35,790 nucleotides of DNA from Limosilactobacillus panis DSM 6035 (GCF_001435935.1 NZ_AZGM01000143.1:3864-39653), one strand, 5' to 3'; shown: positions 25,301 to 33,806, counted from the first letter of the stretch. Numbers and translations: made by a program. Notes: generated by a model from the letters alone, not told the origin.

Positions 25301-26599
25301 ATGCTAGATATCAAGAAGATTCGTAAAGACCCGGACTTTTTCAAGCAAAAGTTAGCAACCCGTGGTGTTAAGGCCGAAGAAATTGATGAAGTTCTGGAAT
25401 TAGATGCTACCCGTCGTGAATTATTGAAGCAAAGTGAAAGCCTGCGGGCTGAACGTAACACCGCCTCTGACAAGATCGGTGAAGCCAAGAAGAATGGTGA
25501 AGATGCCGATGAAGCCGTTAAGAAGGTTCGGGTAATCAACGCTGACATTAAGGAACTGGACGAAAAGGTTAACGCCAATGAAGAAGAGTTTCACGACAAG
25601 ATGTCACGCCTGCCAAACATTCCAAAGGATGAGGTTCCAGTAAGCCTGACTGAAGAAGGTTCTGTTGAATTACGGAAGGTTGGTAAGATTCGTAAGTTTG
25701 ACTTTGAACCTAAGCACCACTGGGACATCGGTGAAAACCTTGGTATCTTAGACTTCGACCGGGCTCATAAGGTATCTGGTGCACGGTTTGTTTACTATCT
25801 TGGTTTAGGTGCCCAACTGGAACGGGCCGTTTACAACTTCATGCTTGATGAACACATGAAGGATGGGTACACAGAAGTATTACCACCATACATTGTTAAG
25901 GCTTCTGCTATGTACGGGACTGGTCAATATCCAAAATTCCGGAACTCTGTTTACCGGGTCAACGGTGAAGATATGACGCTGATTCCAACTGCCGAAGTTC
26001 CGTTGACTAACTACTTCTCCGGTGAAGTTATTCCAGCCGAGCTGTTACCGGTATACGTTACGGCCTTAACTCCATGCTACCGTTCTGAAGCTGGTGCCGC
26101 TGGTCGTGATACCCGTGGCTTGATTCGGATGCACCAATTTAACAAGGTTGAAATGGTTAAGTACACTCGTCCAGAAGATTCTTGGGATGAACTGGAAAAG
26201 ATGACTGCCAATGGTGAAAACATTCTGAAGAAGTTGAACATCCCTTATCACGTTATCACCCTGACTACTAGTGACATGAGTTTCACCGCATCGATGACCC
26301 ACGATATCGAAATGTGGATGCCTGCCCAAAACAAGTACCGTGAAGTATCCAGTTGTTCGAACTGCCTGGACTTCCAAGCACGGCGGATGCACACCCAATA
26401 CCGTGATGAAGATGGGAACCTTCGTTATGTTCACACCTTGAATGGTTCCGGCCTGGCTGTTGGTCGGACAGTTGCTGCCATCCTAGAAAACTACCAAAAC
26501 GAAGATGGCTCTGTTACTATTCCAGATGTCTTAGTACCATACATGCACGGGGTAACAAAGATTACGAAAGAAAACGCGGTTCCATTCCGCAACAAGTAA
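25301..26599 (+). CDS. serS: Serine-tRNA ligase
   Basis: SerS is a class II synthetase that charges tRNA-Ser. The 432-residue protein has the N-terminal long coiled-coil arm that grips the tRNA variable arm (about residues 25-105), then the catalytic domain with the class II motif 2 region ([27 protein letters not shown]), [18 protein letters not shown], and motif 3 ([16 protein letters not shown]). The start follows AGGAGG by eight bases. T-box control means serine starvation should raise its level. It neighbours the serine dehydratase locus, which consumes the same amino acid. Confidence 0.98.
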   Translation: MLDIKKIRKDPDFFKQKLATRGVKAEEIDEVLELDATRRELLKQSESLRAERNTASDKIGEAKKNGEDADEAVKKVRVINADIKELDEKVNANEEEFHDKMSRLPNIPKDEVPVSLTEEGSVELRKVGKIRKFDFEPKHHWDIGENLGILDFDRAHKVSGARFVYYLGLGAQLERAVYNFMLDEHMKDGYTEVLPPYIVKASAMYGTGQYPKFRNSVYRVNGEDMTLIPTAEVPLTNYFSGEVIPAELLPVYVTALTPCYRSEAGAAGRDTRGLIRMHQFNKVEMVKYTRPEDSWDELEKMTANGENILKKLNIPYHVITLTTSDMSFTASMTHDIEMWMPAQNKYREVSSCSNCLDFQARRMHTQYRDEDGNLRYVHTLNGSGLAVGRTVAAILENYQNEDGSVTIPDVLVPYMHGVTKITKENAVPFRNK

Positions 26600-26649
26600 T
26601 TTGTTTAAGTAGGGTCAATTGACTTTACACCGCTGCAAATACCTCAAAT

Positions 26650-26688
26650 GGCACTTAGCATTCATTATTAAATGCTAAGTGCCGTTTT
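26650..26688 (+). terminator. Intrinsic terminator after serS
   Basis: GGCACTTAGCATT (26650-26662) pairs perfectly with AATGCTAAGTGCC (26671-26683), followed by four T. Confidence 0.85.
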
Positions 26689-26702
26689 ACGATTTTAAAT
26701 AA

Positions 26703-26740
26703 ATAAAGAGGATGGGAAAACGTTTTTTCCATCCTCTTTA
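26703..26740 (-). terminator. Terminator of the YheO-type regulator gene
   Basis: TAAAGAGGATGG and CCATCCTCTTTA form a perfect 12-base stem with AAAA/TTTT extending it inward. The hairpin overlaps the stop codon of the minus-strand regulator. Confidence 0.75.
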
Positions 26741-27481
26741 TTTAAAGGTGTTTTGTTGCTGATTCATGTTTTTTACTTTATTCAGGTAGCGGTAAATAGT
26801 CGGGGAAGAGCACTTCAACGCGGAAGCAATTACCCGGATTGAATCTTTAAGTAGGAAGTAACCGTCCTCATATAATTCCTTAATTACTGCGATCTTTTGG
26901 TCTTGCTGGAAGAAGTCAACAGAAACGTTTAATTCTCGTTCCTTCTTTTCAACGGCACTCTTTGCAATTGAACTTACCGAACTATTGAAGTTTTCGGTAA
27001 TCACCTTAATATTTTTATTTGGTCGGGTCACCGTTTTATTTTCCTTATTAGTCGTACTGATTTCGCTAATCGGTGTGGTCTGAACCTCAAATAGTTTTTT
27101 AAAAGTATCCATTTGCTTAACCAGAGCTTCCAGCGGTGCATGATTAGTATTGATACAGAGCATCCCGACAATTTTATTCTGGTAGCGAATAAAATAGGTC
27201 GAGGAACGCAGATCTGGCGCACTCTTTGATTTTCCAGAATAGTTAGCAATGAAATTGGTATCAGCGTCGATCCCGTCTTTCATAATCTTGAGAACGAAGT
27301 TAGATGCTGGATCACCGACTTTTCGGTTAGTAATGGTTGGATTTTTTATGTATACTACCGAATGGTCCAAATCAGTTACATCATTTAACACAACTTCACT
27401 ATTGGGTCCAAGGACCTCAGCAAAGAAGTCAACCAATGGAATAAACCGTTTAATATGCTTTCGGACAGCTTCACTTGACAT
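26738..27481 (-). CDS. YheO-type PAS/HTH transcriptional regulator of the serine locus
   Basis: The 247-residue protein has the YheO PAS-like sensor in its first half (VDFFAEVLGPNSEVVLNDVT with HSVVYIKNPTITNRKVG) and a C-terminal helix-turn-helix (about residues 185-240, ending with IRVIASALKCSSPTIYRYLN), as in DauR-like regulators. A Ser/Asn/Lys-rich linker joins them. It is divergent from the PfoR/serine dehydratase operon across a 540-base AT-rich gap with repeated inverted sites, so it is the natural candidate regulator. The ligand could be serine or a product, which is inference. A strong AAGGAGG precedes its ATG. Confidence 0.88.
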   Translation of the reverse strand: MSSEAVRKHIKRFIPLVDFFAEVLGPNSEVVLNDVTDLDHSVVYIKNPTITNRKVGDPASNFVLKIMKDGIDADTNFIANYSGKSKSAPDLRSSTYFIRYQNKIVGMLCINTNHAPLEALVKQMDTFKKLFEVQTTPISEISTTNKENKTVTRPNKNIKVITENFNSSVSSIAKSAVEKKERELNVSVDFFQQDQKIAVIKELYEDGYFLLKDSIRVIASALKCSSPTIYRYLNKVKNMNQQQNTFK

Positions 27482-28021
27482 TTGGAATAACCTCCTTCGA
27501 AATGATTATTCTTACCGAACTATGTAAACAGCTTTCGATCTCTATAATGTCGGCAAATGATAAAGATATTTCATGATAATAACTTATTAGTAGTTAATTA
27601 ATAATATTATTAACCAGTCAATAACTGCTAAAAAAACCGTTTTAACAGCATTTTACGGCTTTGGTGAAAGAAATTTATATAGAACTGAACATGATAAAAT
27701 CTACCATGTATAGTGTATATTAGCATTTTTTAATAATAATAGCAACGCTAGAAACCAAGCAGTTATCACGAAAATAAATATTAAGATTAAAATTTAATGA
27801 CAAACCATATTTTAAACCGTTTTATAGTAACGATAATTTGATAATAAGCGATAAATTTTTCTCAGATAATGCTAATTTTGAGACATTTTGTTAAATATTA
27901 GCGTTTACATTTTTGAGAAGATAGGTTACACTATTATTGTAATAATAATTTATTATCATTCCTAGGCTAAGACGTCACCGATAATTGATTATTAATTAAT
28001 TATATAAAGAAGGTTAAGCAT
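27482..28021. promoter_or_regulatory. AT-rich divergent control region with repeated inverted sites
   Basis: No gene is seen in these 540 bases, which are far richer in A and T than the flanking genes. The inverted repeat TAATAA-N-TTATTA occurs at 27577-27589 and 27943-27955, and with a two-base centre at 27599-27612. The AAACCGTTTTA word also occurs twice (about 27635 and 27816). The distribution, near both divergent promoters, is what operators of a shared regulator would show. Confidence 0.55.
27904..27932 (+). promoter_or_regulatory. Promoter of the PfoR/serine dehydratase operon
   Basis: TTTACA, exactly 17 bases and TACACT. The inverted repeat at 27943-27955 falls at or just after the expected transcription start, a position suited to repression. 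Confidence 0.6.
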
Positions 28022-29059
28022 ATGTTATCTATTCTTATAGGTGTCGTAATGCTCTTCCTGGTTATTGCCGCAATGAGTTTGTTCACATTCAAAGCACCTC
28101 ACGGTAAACAATCAGTTAGTGCATTGTCCGGTGCCGCATGTGCCACGTTCCTGCCACAAGCGTTCTTAAGTTACGCAATTGGTGAGGTTTTCCATGTTCA
28201 ATTTACCGCTCAAATTGGTAACGTCATGGGATCCATGGGGGTACTGGCTGCTGGTTCATTAGTTCCACTGGCATTCGGTATTAGTCCTGTATTCTCAATG
28301 ATCATCGGAATTTCTCTGATGAAATTTAAGTTACTTCCTGCATTTATTGCTGCATACTTGCTATCATTCGTGGTTAAGGAAATTGAAAAGCGTGTTACTG
28401 GTGGGCTTGACTTAATCGTTGTTATTTTGGTTGCCCCAATGCTTGCCAACGCAATTGCATTACTTATCCAACCTGGTGTACTTGCAATTCTGCACGTTAT
28501 CGGTGGCTCGATTGTTACTGCCGAAAAGACTAACCCATGGGTAATGGGTGCTATCCTTGGTGGTATTATTCCATTGGTTGGTATGACGCCACTTTCCTCA
28601 ATGGTCCTAACGAGTTTGATCAACCTGCTTGGTGTTCCAATGGCTATTGGTGCCCTCGGTTGTTTCGGGAACTCAATCTTTAACTTCTCATTCTTCCGTC
28701 TGATGAAGTTCGGTGATAAGGCAACTACCATCGCCGTTACTATCGAACCATTGACCCAGTTGGACATTATTTCTGCTAACCCTGTTCCAATCTTTGTAAC
28801 GAACCTGTTTGCCGGGGCTATCAACGGTATTATCGTTACGGCCTTCAGTTTGGTTGTTCGGGTTACTGGTATGGCTACTCCATGGGCCGGTCTTATCGTT
28901 GTCTTTGGTATGAACCCATGGTTGAAGACTCTTGAAGCTGTTATCCTTATTATCATTAACAGTACTATCTGGGCCTACATTGGTCGTGCTATCTTTAAGA
29001 ACTACAAGATCCACACCGTTGCTGAAATTCGTGAAGGGGACACTGTTACTGAAAAATAG
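28022..29059 (+). CDS. PfoR-like EIIC-type membrane protein, putative serine transporter or regulator
   Basis: The 345-residue protein has about ten hydrophobic segments and resembles the PTS_EIIC_2/PfoR group, named after a Clostridium perfringens regulator of perfringolysin. There is no IIA or IIB domain and none encoded nearby, so normal PTS sugar transport is unlikely. It is the first gene of an operon with L-serine dehydratase, an association seen also in streptococci and enterococci. A role in serine uptake, or as a membrane sensor, is inference. The RBS GAAGG is seven bases from the ATG. Its stop is 52 bases before sdaAB. Confidence 0.82.
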   Translation: MLSILIGVVMLFLVIAAMSLFTFKAPHGKQSVSALSGAACATFLPQAFLSYAIGEVFHVQFTAQIGNVMGSMGVLAAGSLVPLAFGISPVFSMIIGISLMKFKLLPAFIAAYLLSFVVKEIEKRVTGGLDLIVVILVAPMLANAIALLIQPGVLAILHVIGGSIVTAEKTNPWVMGAILGGIIPLVGMTPLSSMVLTSLINLLGVPMAIGALGCFGNSIFNFSFFRLMKFGDKATTIAVTIEPLTQLDIISANPVPIFVTNLFAGAINGIIVTAFSLVVRVTGMATPWAGLIVVFGMNPWLKTLEAVILIIINSTIWAYIGRAIFKNYKIHTVAEIREGDTVTEK

Positions 29060-29111
29060 TGTTGTCTGAAATGTTGACAGTTTAAGGCATTTATACAAAG
29101 GAGAACCTAAA

Positions 29112-29774
29112 ATGAGTGGAAATTACAGAAGTGTTTTTGATATTATTGGACCTATTATGATTGGACCATCCAGTTCGCACACTGCTGGACCAGTTGCTAT
29201 TGGCCAAGCCGCTAATAAACTGTTTGGTGGCGTTCCGAAGAAGGTTACTGTACACTACTACGGTTCATTTGCTCAGACCCACCGTGGTCACGGTACTGAC
29301 TATGCTTTGGCCGCCGGTTTACAAGGATTTGCTGCAGATGACCCGCGGGTACCACGGGCACCAATGATTGCCAAGGATAATGGTGTTGATATTCGCTTCG
29401 TTGAAGAAGAGGGTGAAAGTCCAATTGGCCACCCGAATACTGCCATTCTTGATATGTCCAACGGCGACAAGAAAGTTCAAGTTTCTGGTTGTTCTATCGG
29501 TGGTGGGGCAATTGAGATTCGTGACATTGTTCTGGATGGTTCTGAAATCAAGCCTTCTGGTCCACTTCCGATTGTTATTTACTTATACAAAGAAGAGAAG
29601 CATGAAAACGGTATTCCAGTTACTACTGAAATGGAAAAGGTTGCTCCATTTAGTCGGAAGCAAGTTATCCGTGCCAAGGATGAAGACATTTACGTATATG
29701 ACGTTAAGAATTACATGCGTGATGAAACTGTCAAGGCACTTAAGGATAAGTTTGGATCTATTATCTGCTTGTAA
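29112..29774 (+). CDS. sdaAB: L-serine dehydratase, iron-sulfur dependent, beta subunit
   Basis: With the alpha subunit this forms the oxygen-sensitive enzyme that turns L-serine into pyruvate and ammonia. The 220-residue protein carries the signature MIGPSSSHTAGPVAIG near its start, which contributes to the serine site, and a C-terminal ACT-like segment that is short here. The split into two genes is normal for Firmicutes, whereas E. coli SdaA is one chain. AAGGAG precedes the ATG. sdaAA follows after 22 bases. Pyruvate from serine can feed energy metabolism and acetoin formation in lactobacilli. Confidence 0.96.
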   Translation: MSGNYRSVFDIIGPIMIGPSSSHTAGPVAIGQAANKLFGGVPKKVTVHYYGSFAQTHRGHGTDYALAAGLQGFAADDPRVPRAPMIAKDNGVDIRFVEEEGESPIGHPNTAILDMSNGDKKVQVSGCSIGGGAIEIRDIVLDGSEIKPSGPLPIVIYLYKEEKHENGIPVTTEMEKVAPFSRKQVIRAKDEDIYVYDVKNYMRDETVKALKDKFGSIICL

Positions 29775-29796
29775 TCAGTGAGGGGAGAGTCAAGTT

Positions 29797-30678
29797 ATGT
29801 ACGATAGCATTAAAGAAATTGTTGAAGACTCAAAGAAGCAAAACAAGCCTATTTCAGAACTTATCATTGAACAAGAATGTAAGTCATCTGGTTTGTCCCG
29901 TGATGAAGTCTGGGCTAAAATGAAGAAGAACCTTGACACAATGCGGGCTGCCGTTGAAAAGGGTCAAAAAGGTAAGGGAGTCTTTTCAAAGACCGGCTTA
30001 ACCGGTGGTGAAGCCGTTAAGATTAAGGAATACCGTGAAAACAAGAAGACCCTTTGTGGTGACACAATGATGGAAGCTATTCAAGATGCCATCTCCACTA
30101 ACGAAGTTAACGCTTCAATGGGTGTTGTTTGTGCTACTCCAACCGCTGGTTCTGCTGGGACTCTTCCGGGAATCGTCTTTATGCTTGAAAACCGTCTGGG
30201 CTTAAGCGAAGAACAAATGATTCGCTTCCTGTTCACCGCTGGTGGACTTGGGATGGTTATGGCAAACCACGCCGGAATTGCCGGTGCAACTGGTGGATGT
30301 CAAGCCGAAGTAGGTAGTGCCTCTGCTATGGGTGCAGCAGCCGCTGTTGAAGCTGCCGGTGGTACTGCTGAACAAAGTTCTCAAGCCTTGGCTATGGCGA
30401 TTGCTAACCTGTTAGGGTTAGTTTGTGACCCAGTTGCTGGTTTGGTTGAAGTTCCTTGTGTAAAGCGGAACGCTATTGGTTCTGGGAACGCCTTAATTTC
30501 TGCTGACATGGCTTTAGCTGGTTGTATCAGTAAGATTCCTGCCGATGAATGTATCGAAGCCTTAGCCAAGGTTGGTCACGGCCTTCCAGAATCTCTCCGT
30601 GAAACTGGTCTTGGTGGTTTAGCAGGTACTCCTACTGGTAAGCGGATTCGTGCAAAGATTTTCGGTGACGCGGAATAA
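29797..30678 (+). CDS. sdaAA: L-serine dehydratase, iron-sulfur dependent, alpha subunit
   Basis: This 293-residue subunit holds the [4Fe-4S] cluster that activates the serine hydroxyl. The three cluster cysteines are visible: Cys168 (TGGCQAEVGSASAMG), Cys210 (LVCDPVAG) and Cys221 (VPCVKRNAIGSGNAL). The Gly/Ala-rich centre and ATPTAGSAGTLPG are typical. A GAGGGGAG-type RBS lies before the ATG. The codons strongly prefer T-ending choices such as GGT and GCT, as in highly expressed genes. The DUF59 gene follows at 48 bases and may help assemble this cluster. Confidence 0.96.
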   Translation: MYDSIKEIVEDSKKQNKPISELIIEQECKSSGLSRDEVWAKMKKNLDTMRAAVEKGQKGKGVFSKTGLTGGEAVKIKEYRENKKTLCGDTMMEAIQDAISTNEVNASMGVVCATPTAGSAGTLPGIVFMLENRLGLSEEQMIRFLFTAGGLGMVMANHAGIAGATGGCQAEVGSASAMGAAAAVEAAGGTAEQSSQALAMAIANLLGLVCDPVAGLVEVPCVKRNAIGSGNALISADMALAGCISKIPADECIEALAKVGHGLPESLRETGLGGLAGTPTGKRIRAKIFGDAE

Positions 30679-30725
30679 ATAACTGGTTTTAACTAACGTA
30701 CTTTTTAATGGCTGGAGTAATTTAT

Positions 30726-31040
30726 ATGAGAGACAGTAAAGAGATTAAAGATGATATTGTTAAGCAATTAGCAACGGTTGTTGATCCGGAATTAGGGGTT
30801 GATATTGTTAACCTGGGGTTGGTTTACACGATTGACCTTGATAATGAGGGAATATGCCTGATTGAGATGACATTAACAACGATGGGGTGTCCCTTAACAA
30901 ATGTCTTAGCTGATATGGTTACTAAAGCGGTTAAAAAGGTACCGGAAGTTAAAAACGTTGATGTAGAGTTTGTTTTTGAACCCGCCTGGTCGATTGACCG
31001 GATGAGTAGATTTGCAAAATTAACTCTTGGTGTCCATTAA
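30726..31040 (+). CDS. DUF59/MIP18 family iron-sulfur assembly protein (SufT-like)
   Basis: The 104-residue protein has the family marks DPELGVDIVNLGLVY (20-34) and a reactive Cys55 in TTMGCPLTN, then the VEFVFEPAWSIDRMS tail. DUF59 proteins help deliver or mature Fe-S clusters (SufT in Firmicutes). Its place directly after the Fe-S enzyme L-serine dehydratase suggests a dedicated or at least co-regulated maturation factor, which is inference. ATG 30726 lies nine bases behind TGGAG; an in-frame ATG at 30708 overlaps that RBS and is not chosen. A terminator ends the operon. Confidence 0.88.
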   Translation: MRDSKEIKDDIVKQLATVVDPELGVDIVNLGLVYTIDLDNEGICLIEMTLTTMGCPLTNVLADMVTKAVKKVPEVKNVDVEFVFEPAWSIDRMSRFAKLTLGVH

Positions 31041-31068
31041 TAAAAAGTAAGGATACACCCTTTACGAA

Positions 31069-31100
31069 AGTAGGTGGCAATTTTTGCCCCCTGCTTTTTT
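31069..31100 (+). terminator. Intrinsic terminator of the serine operon
   Basis: AGTAGGTGGCA pairs with TGCCCCCTGCT (ten of eleven positions, counting GU) around TTTTT, followed by six T. Confidence 0.85.
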
Positions 31101-31264
31101 GTTTGCTTAAGCATTGGCTATTTTATTGAAAAAAGGTCATTTATCTCCCAATTAAGGGTATAATCTTTAAATGTAAGCTTTTAGTAAAAGCAGCAAGTAA
31201 TATTAACCATTCAAGAGCAATTCAGTTATGATAGTACTAGTAACAAAACAAGGAGTTAGTGTTT

Positions 31265-32158
31265 ATGATTGATGAAAAACACGAGAACAAGGCAGTTGAT
31301 ATTAGCAGCCTAATCGAACGCCAAATTGCTGCTAAGATTAAGTACCTTCAGGAACTTAACGAAGCAGTTGACGCTCATCATGATCGAGAAGTATACCAGC
31401 TTCTTGACAACCAGCGATACGCGAAGGAAATTGAGCATCGTGAACAGCAGCCGAATAATCAGGGAGTGATGTCTTTGGTTAATGACCTGGCTGACCAATT
31501 GAGTAATTACTTAAGCGTTAAGCTGATTAAGTACTTGGGGAAGACCTACCCCTTTTTCTACTACGAAGAGTATCAGACGGGTCACTACCGAATCTACTTT
31601 GGTAATTGGTGGGATCGGCGCCAATTCGGTGAACTCGACGTTCTCAATGTTCGCTTCTCATTCGACCAAACTGAATATGCTAAATTACAAAAATCATTTG
31701 AACTGGCTAAGGATAATAAGCGCTACAATAGCGACCGGATTGAAAAAATTTCAAGTGAAAATGATCGCTTGCAAGGGTTGATTGACCACCAGCGGGAGCG
31801 AGAAGAAGAACGGCAGAGCGTCGAGTCACAATTGGAAGAAATTAACGCACGCTCGGGCCTTTTTGAGTCAAATAAAAATAAAGAAACGCGGCAAGAACTG
31901 GTAGACCAGTTACAGAAACTTGAGGATGAGGAACAAGAAGCCCGGACAGCAAGCAAAACAATTCACGAAAATGAACAGGTTGTCCTTTCCCTCTCCAAAG
32001 AAAATACGATTTTGAGTTATGAACAGAAGAGTATTATTGATACCTTTGGCAGCTTTGAGGACTTTGAATTAGCTAATCGTAACTTATATGCCGACTACCT
32101 TGCCAGTCTTGAAGGCGGCAACAGCGAGGAAGGGAAGGTGAGCGCAGATGAACAATAG
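31265..32158 (+). CDS. Coiled-coil protein of unknown function, first of a three-gene operon
   Basis: The 297-residue soluble protein has an N-terminal helical part (DISSLIERQIAAKIKYLQEL), an aromatic-rich globular segment (about 93-120, YPFFYYEEY and GNWWDRR), a long, charged coiled coil (about 136-252) and a short acidic end. It is sometimes labelled SbcC-like in lactobacilli on account of the coil, but no Walker A or other ATPase motif is present, so nuclease activity is not supported. ATG 31265 is nine bases behind AGGAG; an earlier in-frame GTG at 31259 is too close to it. The next gene starts inside its last codons (overlap 11 bases). A perfect -10 box TATAAT lies at 31159-31164. Confidence 0.78.
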   Translation: MIDEKHENKAVDISSLIERQIAAKIKYLQELNEAVDAHHDREVYQLLDNQRYAKEIEHREQQPNNQGVMSLVNDLADQLSNYLSVKLIKYLGKTYPFFYYEEYQTGHYRIYFGNWWDRRQFGELDVLNVRFSFDQTEYAKLQKSFELAKDNKRYNSDRIEKISSENDRLQGLIDHQREREEERQSVESQLEEINARSGLFESNKNKETRQELVDQLQKLEDEEQEARTASKTIHENEQVVLSLSKENTILSYEQKSIIDTFGSFEDFELANRNLYADYLASLEGGNSEEGKVSADEQ

Positions 32159-33167
32159 TAAAACACTTAGTAGCTCACCACGCGAACGGTTAACCGTGCT
32201 TGCCGATTCTTTTAAAGACGTCTTGAAGATGGGGCAAAAGTATGTTGACCTGGTTGACCAGCTCGCCCAGACAGAAGACCCTCAGGAAATGCTTTCCGCC
32301 ACGAGTCAACTGGTGAAGTTAGACTTGCAAAATGCCTTTGTTGATTTTCCCCAACATTACCAAGCAGCTGACTACTACCTGATTTTCATGGGACGCTTGT
32401 TAGAGAAACATGGTATTGATGCAGTGCAGGTAAGTGAAAATGTTCGTCACGAGTTCATTGCCCGAATTGAGCCAATTGCCGATAGTGATTCCTTTAAATT
32501 TATGGTAAATGGGGATGAAGCGGCGTTTACTGAGCAGGGTGAACAGGAACCACTCTTTTACCTCGACCTGAAGAATCGTCTTATGCAATTTGATAACCGG
32601 GCGTTAGTTAATTACTTTATCGTTCGGGCACTGACCAGTCATTCTGATTTAGACTTGCGTAATGCCGTCAAACCGTTGATTGCCTTTGCAAATGAATTGC
32701 AGACTGACCTGGACTTCACTATCAACCTCGGAATTTTGAATACTGAAAATGGTAGGAGCTTCAACCTTGTTCAACCTGATCTGGATCTGACAGTGATTGA
32801 CCAGCTGTTTGTTGCAACTGCGGAAAATGATTATATGCTGATGAACCTACCTAAGAATAATGGGGCCCAATTGGTCCTGGATCAGGGAATTAAGTTGGAT
32901 ATTGCTTTTGATCCTGATGACTATAGTCAACAGTGGTTCTTTGCTGTTAATGACCCAACAGCTCAGGTATCATTCTTTGATACCCTTCTGCACTACCACT
33001 TAATTCGAAAATGGTACCTGGATAATCGTTCTGCCCTCGCAGTGCGTTCCGATAAAATGGTCCTTGCACCGGATGAAGAAGAGTCGGATGAATATGTCGA
33101 ACCAACCGAAGTGTTTACTCCTCAAGTGGGTACTCTTGAGGAGGACGGTGACCAGCACGATGAGTAA
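32148..33167 (+). CDS. Unknown protein with acidic tail, second of the operon
   Basis: The 339-residue protein shows no signal peptide, membrane segment or catalytic motif that I recognise. It looks soluble and mixed alpha/beta, with a helical first third (ERLTVLADSFKDVLKMGQK), and ends in a very acidic tail (DEEESDEYVEPTEVF and EEDGDQHDE). Its start overlaps the upstream gene by 11 bases and its end overlaps the next by 8, so the three are translationally coupled and the products probably act together. The RBS (GGAAGGGAAGG) is inside the upstream gene. No function is proposed. Confidence 0.78.
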   Translation: MNNSKTLSSSPRERLTVLADSFKDVLKMGQKYVDLVDQLAQTEDPQEMLSATSQLVKLDLQNAFVDFPQHYQAADYYLIFMGRLLEKHGIDAVQVSENVRHEFIARIEPIADSDSFKFMVNGDEAAFTEQGEQEPLFYLDLKNRLMQFDNRALVNYFIVRALTSHSDLDLRNAVKPLIAFANELQTDLDFTINLGILNTENGRSFNLVQPDLDLTVIDQLFVATAENDYMLMNLPKNNGAQLVLDQGIKLDIAFDPDDYSQQWFFAVNDPTAQVSFFDTLLHYHLIRKWYLDNRSALAVRSDKMVLAPDEEESDEYVEPTEVFTPQVGTLEEDGDQHDE

Positions 33168-33693
33168 GCAGTTGGATATCACTAAGATGCTCCACCAAGT
33201 GATTGATCTTGAATTAACAGCCGATGATGCGCTAGAGTTAATGATTGGTCCAGAGGCCCGGCTACAGACAGTCTATGTGCAACTTGATATGAAACTGAGT
33301 GCCTTTGCCAAAGCAGCAGGATGGGCCAATGTTCTTCATTCACACCGTGATATTGATCATGAGCAGTTAAGAAAACTATATGTTCAAGGACTGGCTTTAT
33401 TCTTACTGGCGAGTGCGAAGCGTCAGTGGACACACCTGGTCGTTCTCTCGGATGAACAATGGCAGCGAATCACGACTGCCGACAAGAAGGATAAGCTAGC
33501 GGATTTGAATAAGGAATACTTGGCAATCAAGAACTTTCTGAATGGTGCATACTTTGACCGTCGTCATGAAGACTTTCGCCACGCTTGGCACCTCTGGCTG
33601 AAGATGGGGATTATTGATTTTGATATTAGTCCAGAAGAGATTGCAACATCCTACCAGGTAATGGTCGATCAATTTAATGCCCAATTTGAATAA
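33160..33693 (+). CDS. dUTPase-fold-like protein, probably without catalysis
   Basis: The 177-residue helical protein recalls the all-alpha dimeric dUTPase/MazG superfamily: ITKMLHQVIDLE, VYVQLDMKLSAFAKAAGW, then LYVQGLALFLLASAKRQW in the place of the first acidic motif, and EDFRHAWHLWLKMG in the place of the second. The usual Glu-x-x-Glu is Gln76 and Ala79 and the second pair is Asp138 and His141 in my alignment, so magnesium binding and hydrolysis are doubtful. ATG 33160 overlaps the upstream stop (ATGAGTAA). A longer frame from 33064 lies inside the upstream gene and is rejected. The family assignment is tentative. Confidence 0.65.
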   Translation: MSKQLDITKMLHQVIDLELTADDALELMIGPEARLQTVYVQLDMKLSAFAKAAGWANVLHSHRDIDHEQLRKLYVQGLALFLLASAKRQWTHLVVLSDEQWQRITTADKKDKLADLNKEYLAIKNFLNGAYFDRRHEDFRHAWHLWLKMGIIDFDISPEEIATSYQVMVDQFNAQFE

Positions 33694-33735
33694 GCATTAA
33701 AAAAGGAGTTGTGACGTAAGTCTTCTATATAGTTG

Positions 33736-33806
33736 AAAATGCTACAGCGCAGTACACAAAGGGGACTCTAGCGTTCGGATTTTCTGAACGCTAAAGTCCC
33801 CTTTGT
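33736..33806 (-). repeat. Interspersed palindromic repeat, copy B (likely bidirectional terminator)
   Basis: GGGGACTCTAGCGTTCGGA pairs with a mirror arm ending in AAAGTCCCC around TTTTC. It ends the three-gene operon. Read on the minus strand it aligns with 11367-11436 over about 65 bases, including the non-palindromic flank TTTGTGTAC..GC..TGTAGCATTTT. Confidence 0.8.

Noticed and set aside
27524-27537. Possible catabolite (cre) site TGTAAACAGCTTTC
   Set aside because: It lacks the central CG and two other consensus bases, so it is too weak to call.
27941-27958. Fur/PerR-type box in the serine promoter
   Set aside because: Half-site words such as ATTATCA occur but the 7-1-7 spacing does not fit; the TAATAA-N-TTATTA repeat explains the symmetry better.
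28210-28956. 248-codon open frame antisense to the PfoR-like gene
   Set aside because: The plus-strand protein is a clear membrane protein; the antisense frame has no RBS or recognisable motif.
31265-32158. Exonuclease SbcC annotation for the coiled-coil protein
   Set aside because: No Walker A, signature or Walker B motif is present and the length is far below SbcC; only the coiled coil is similar.
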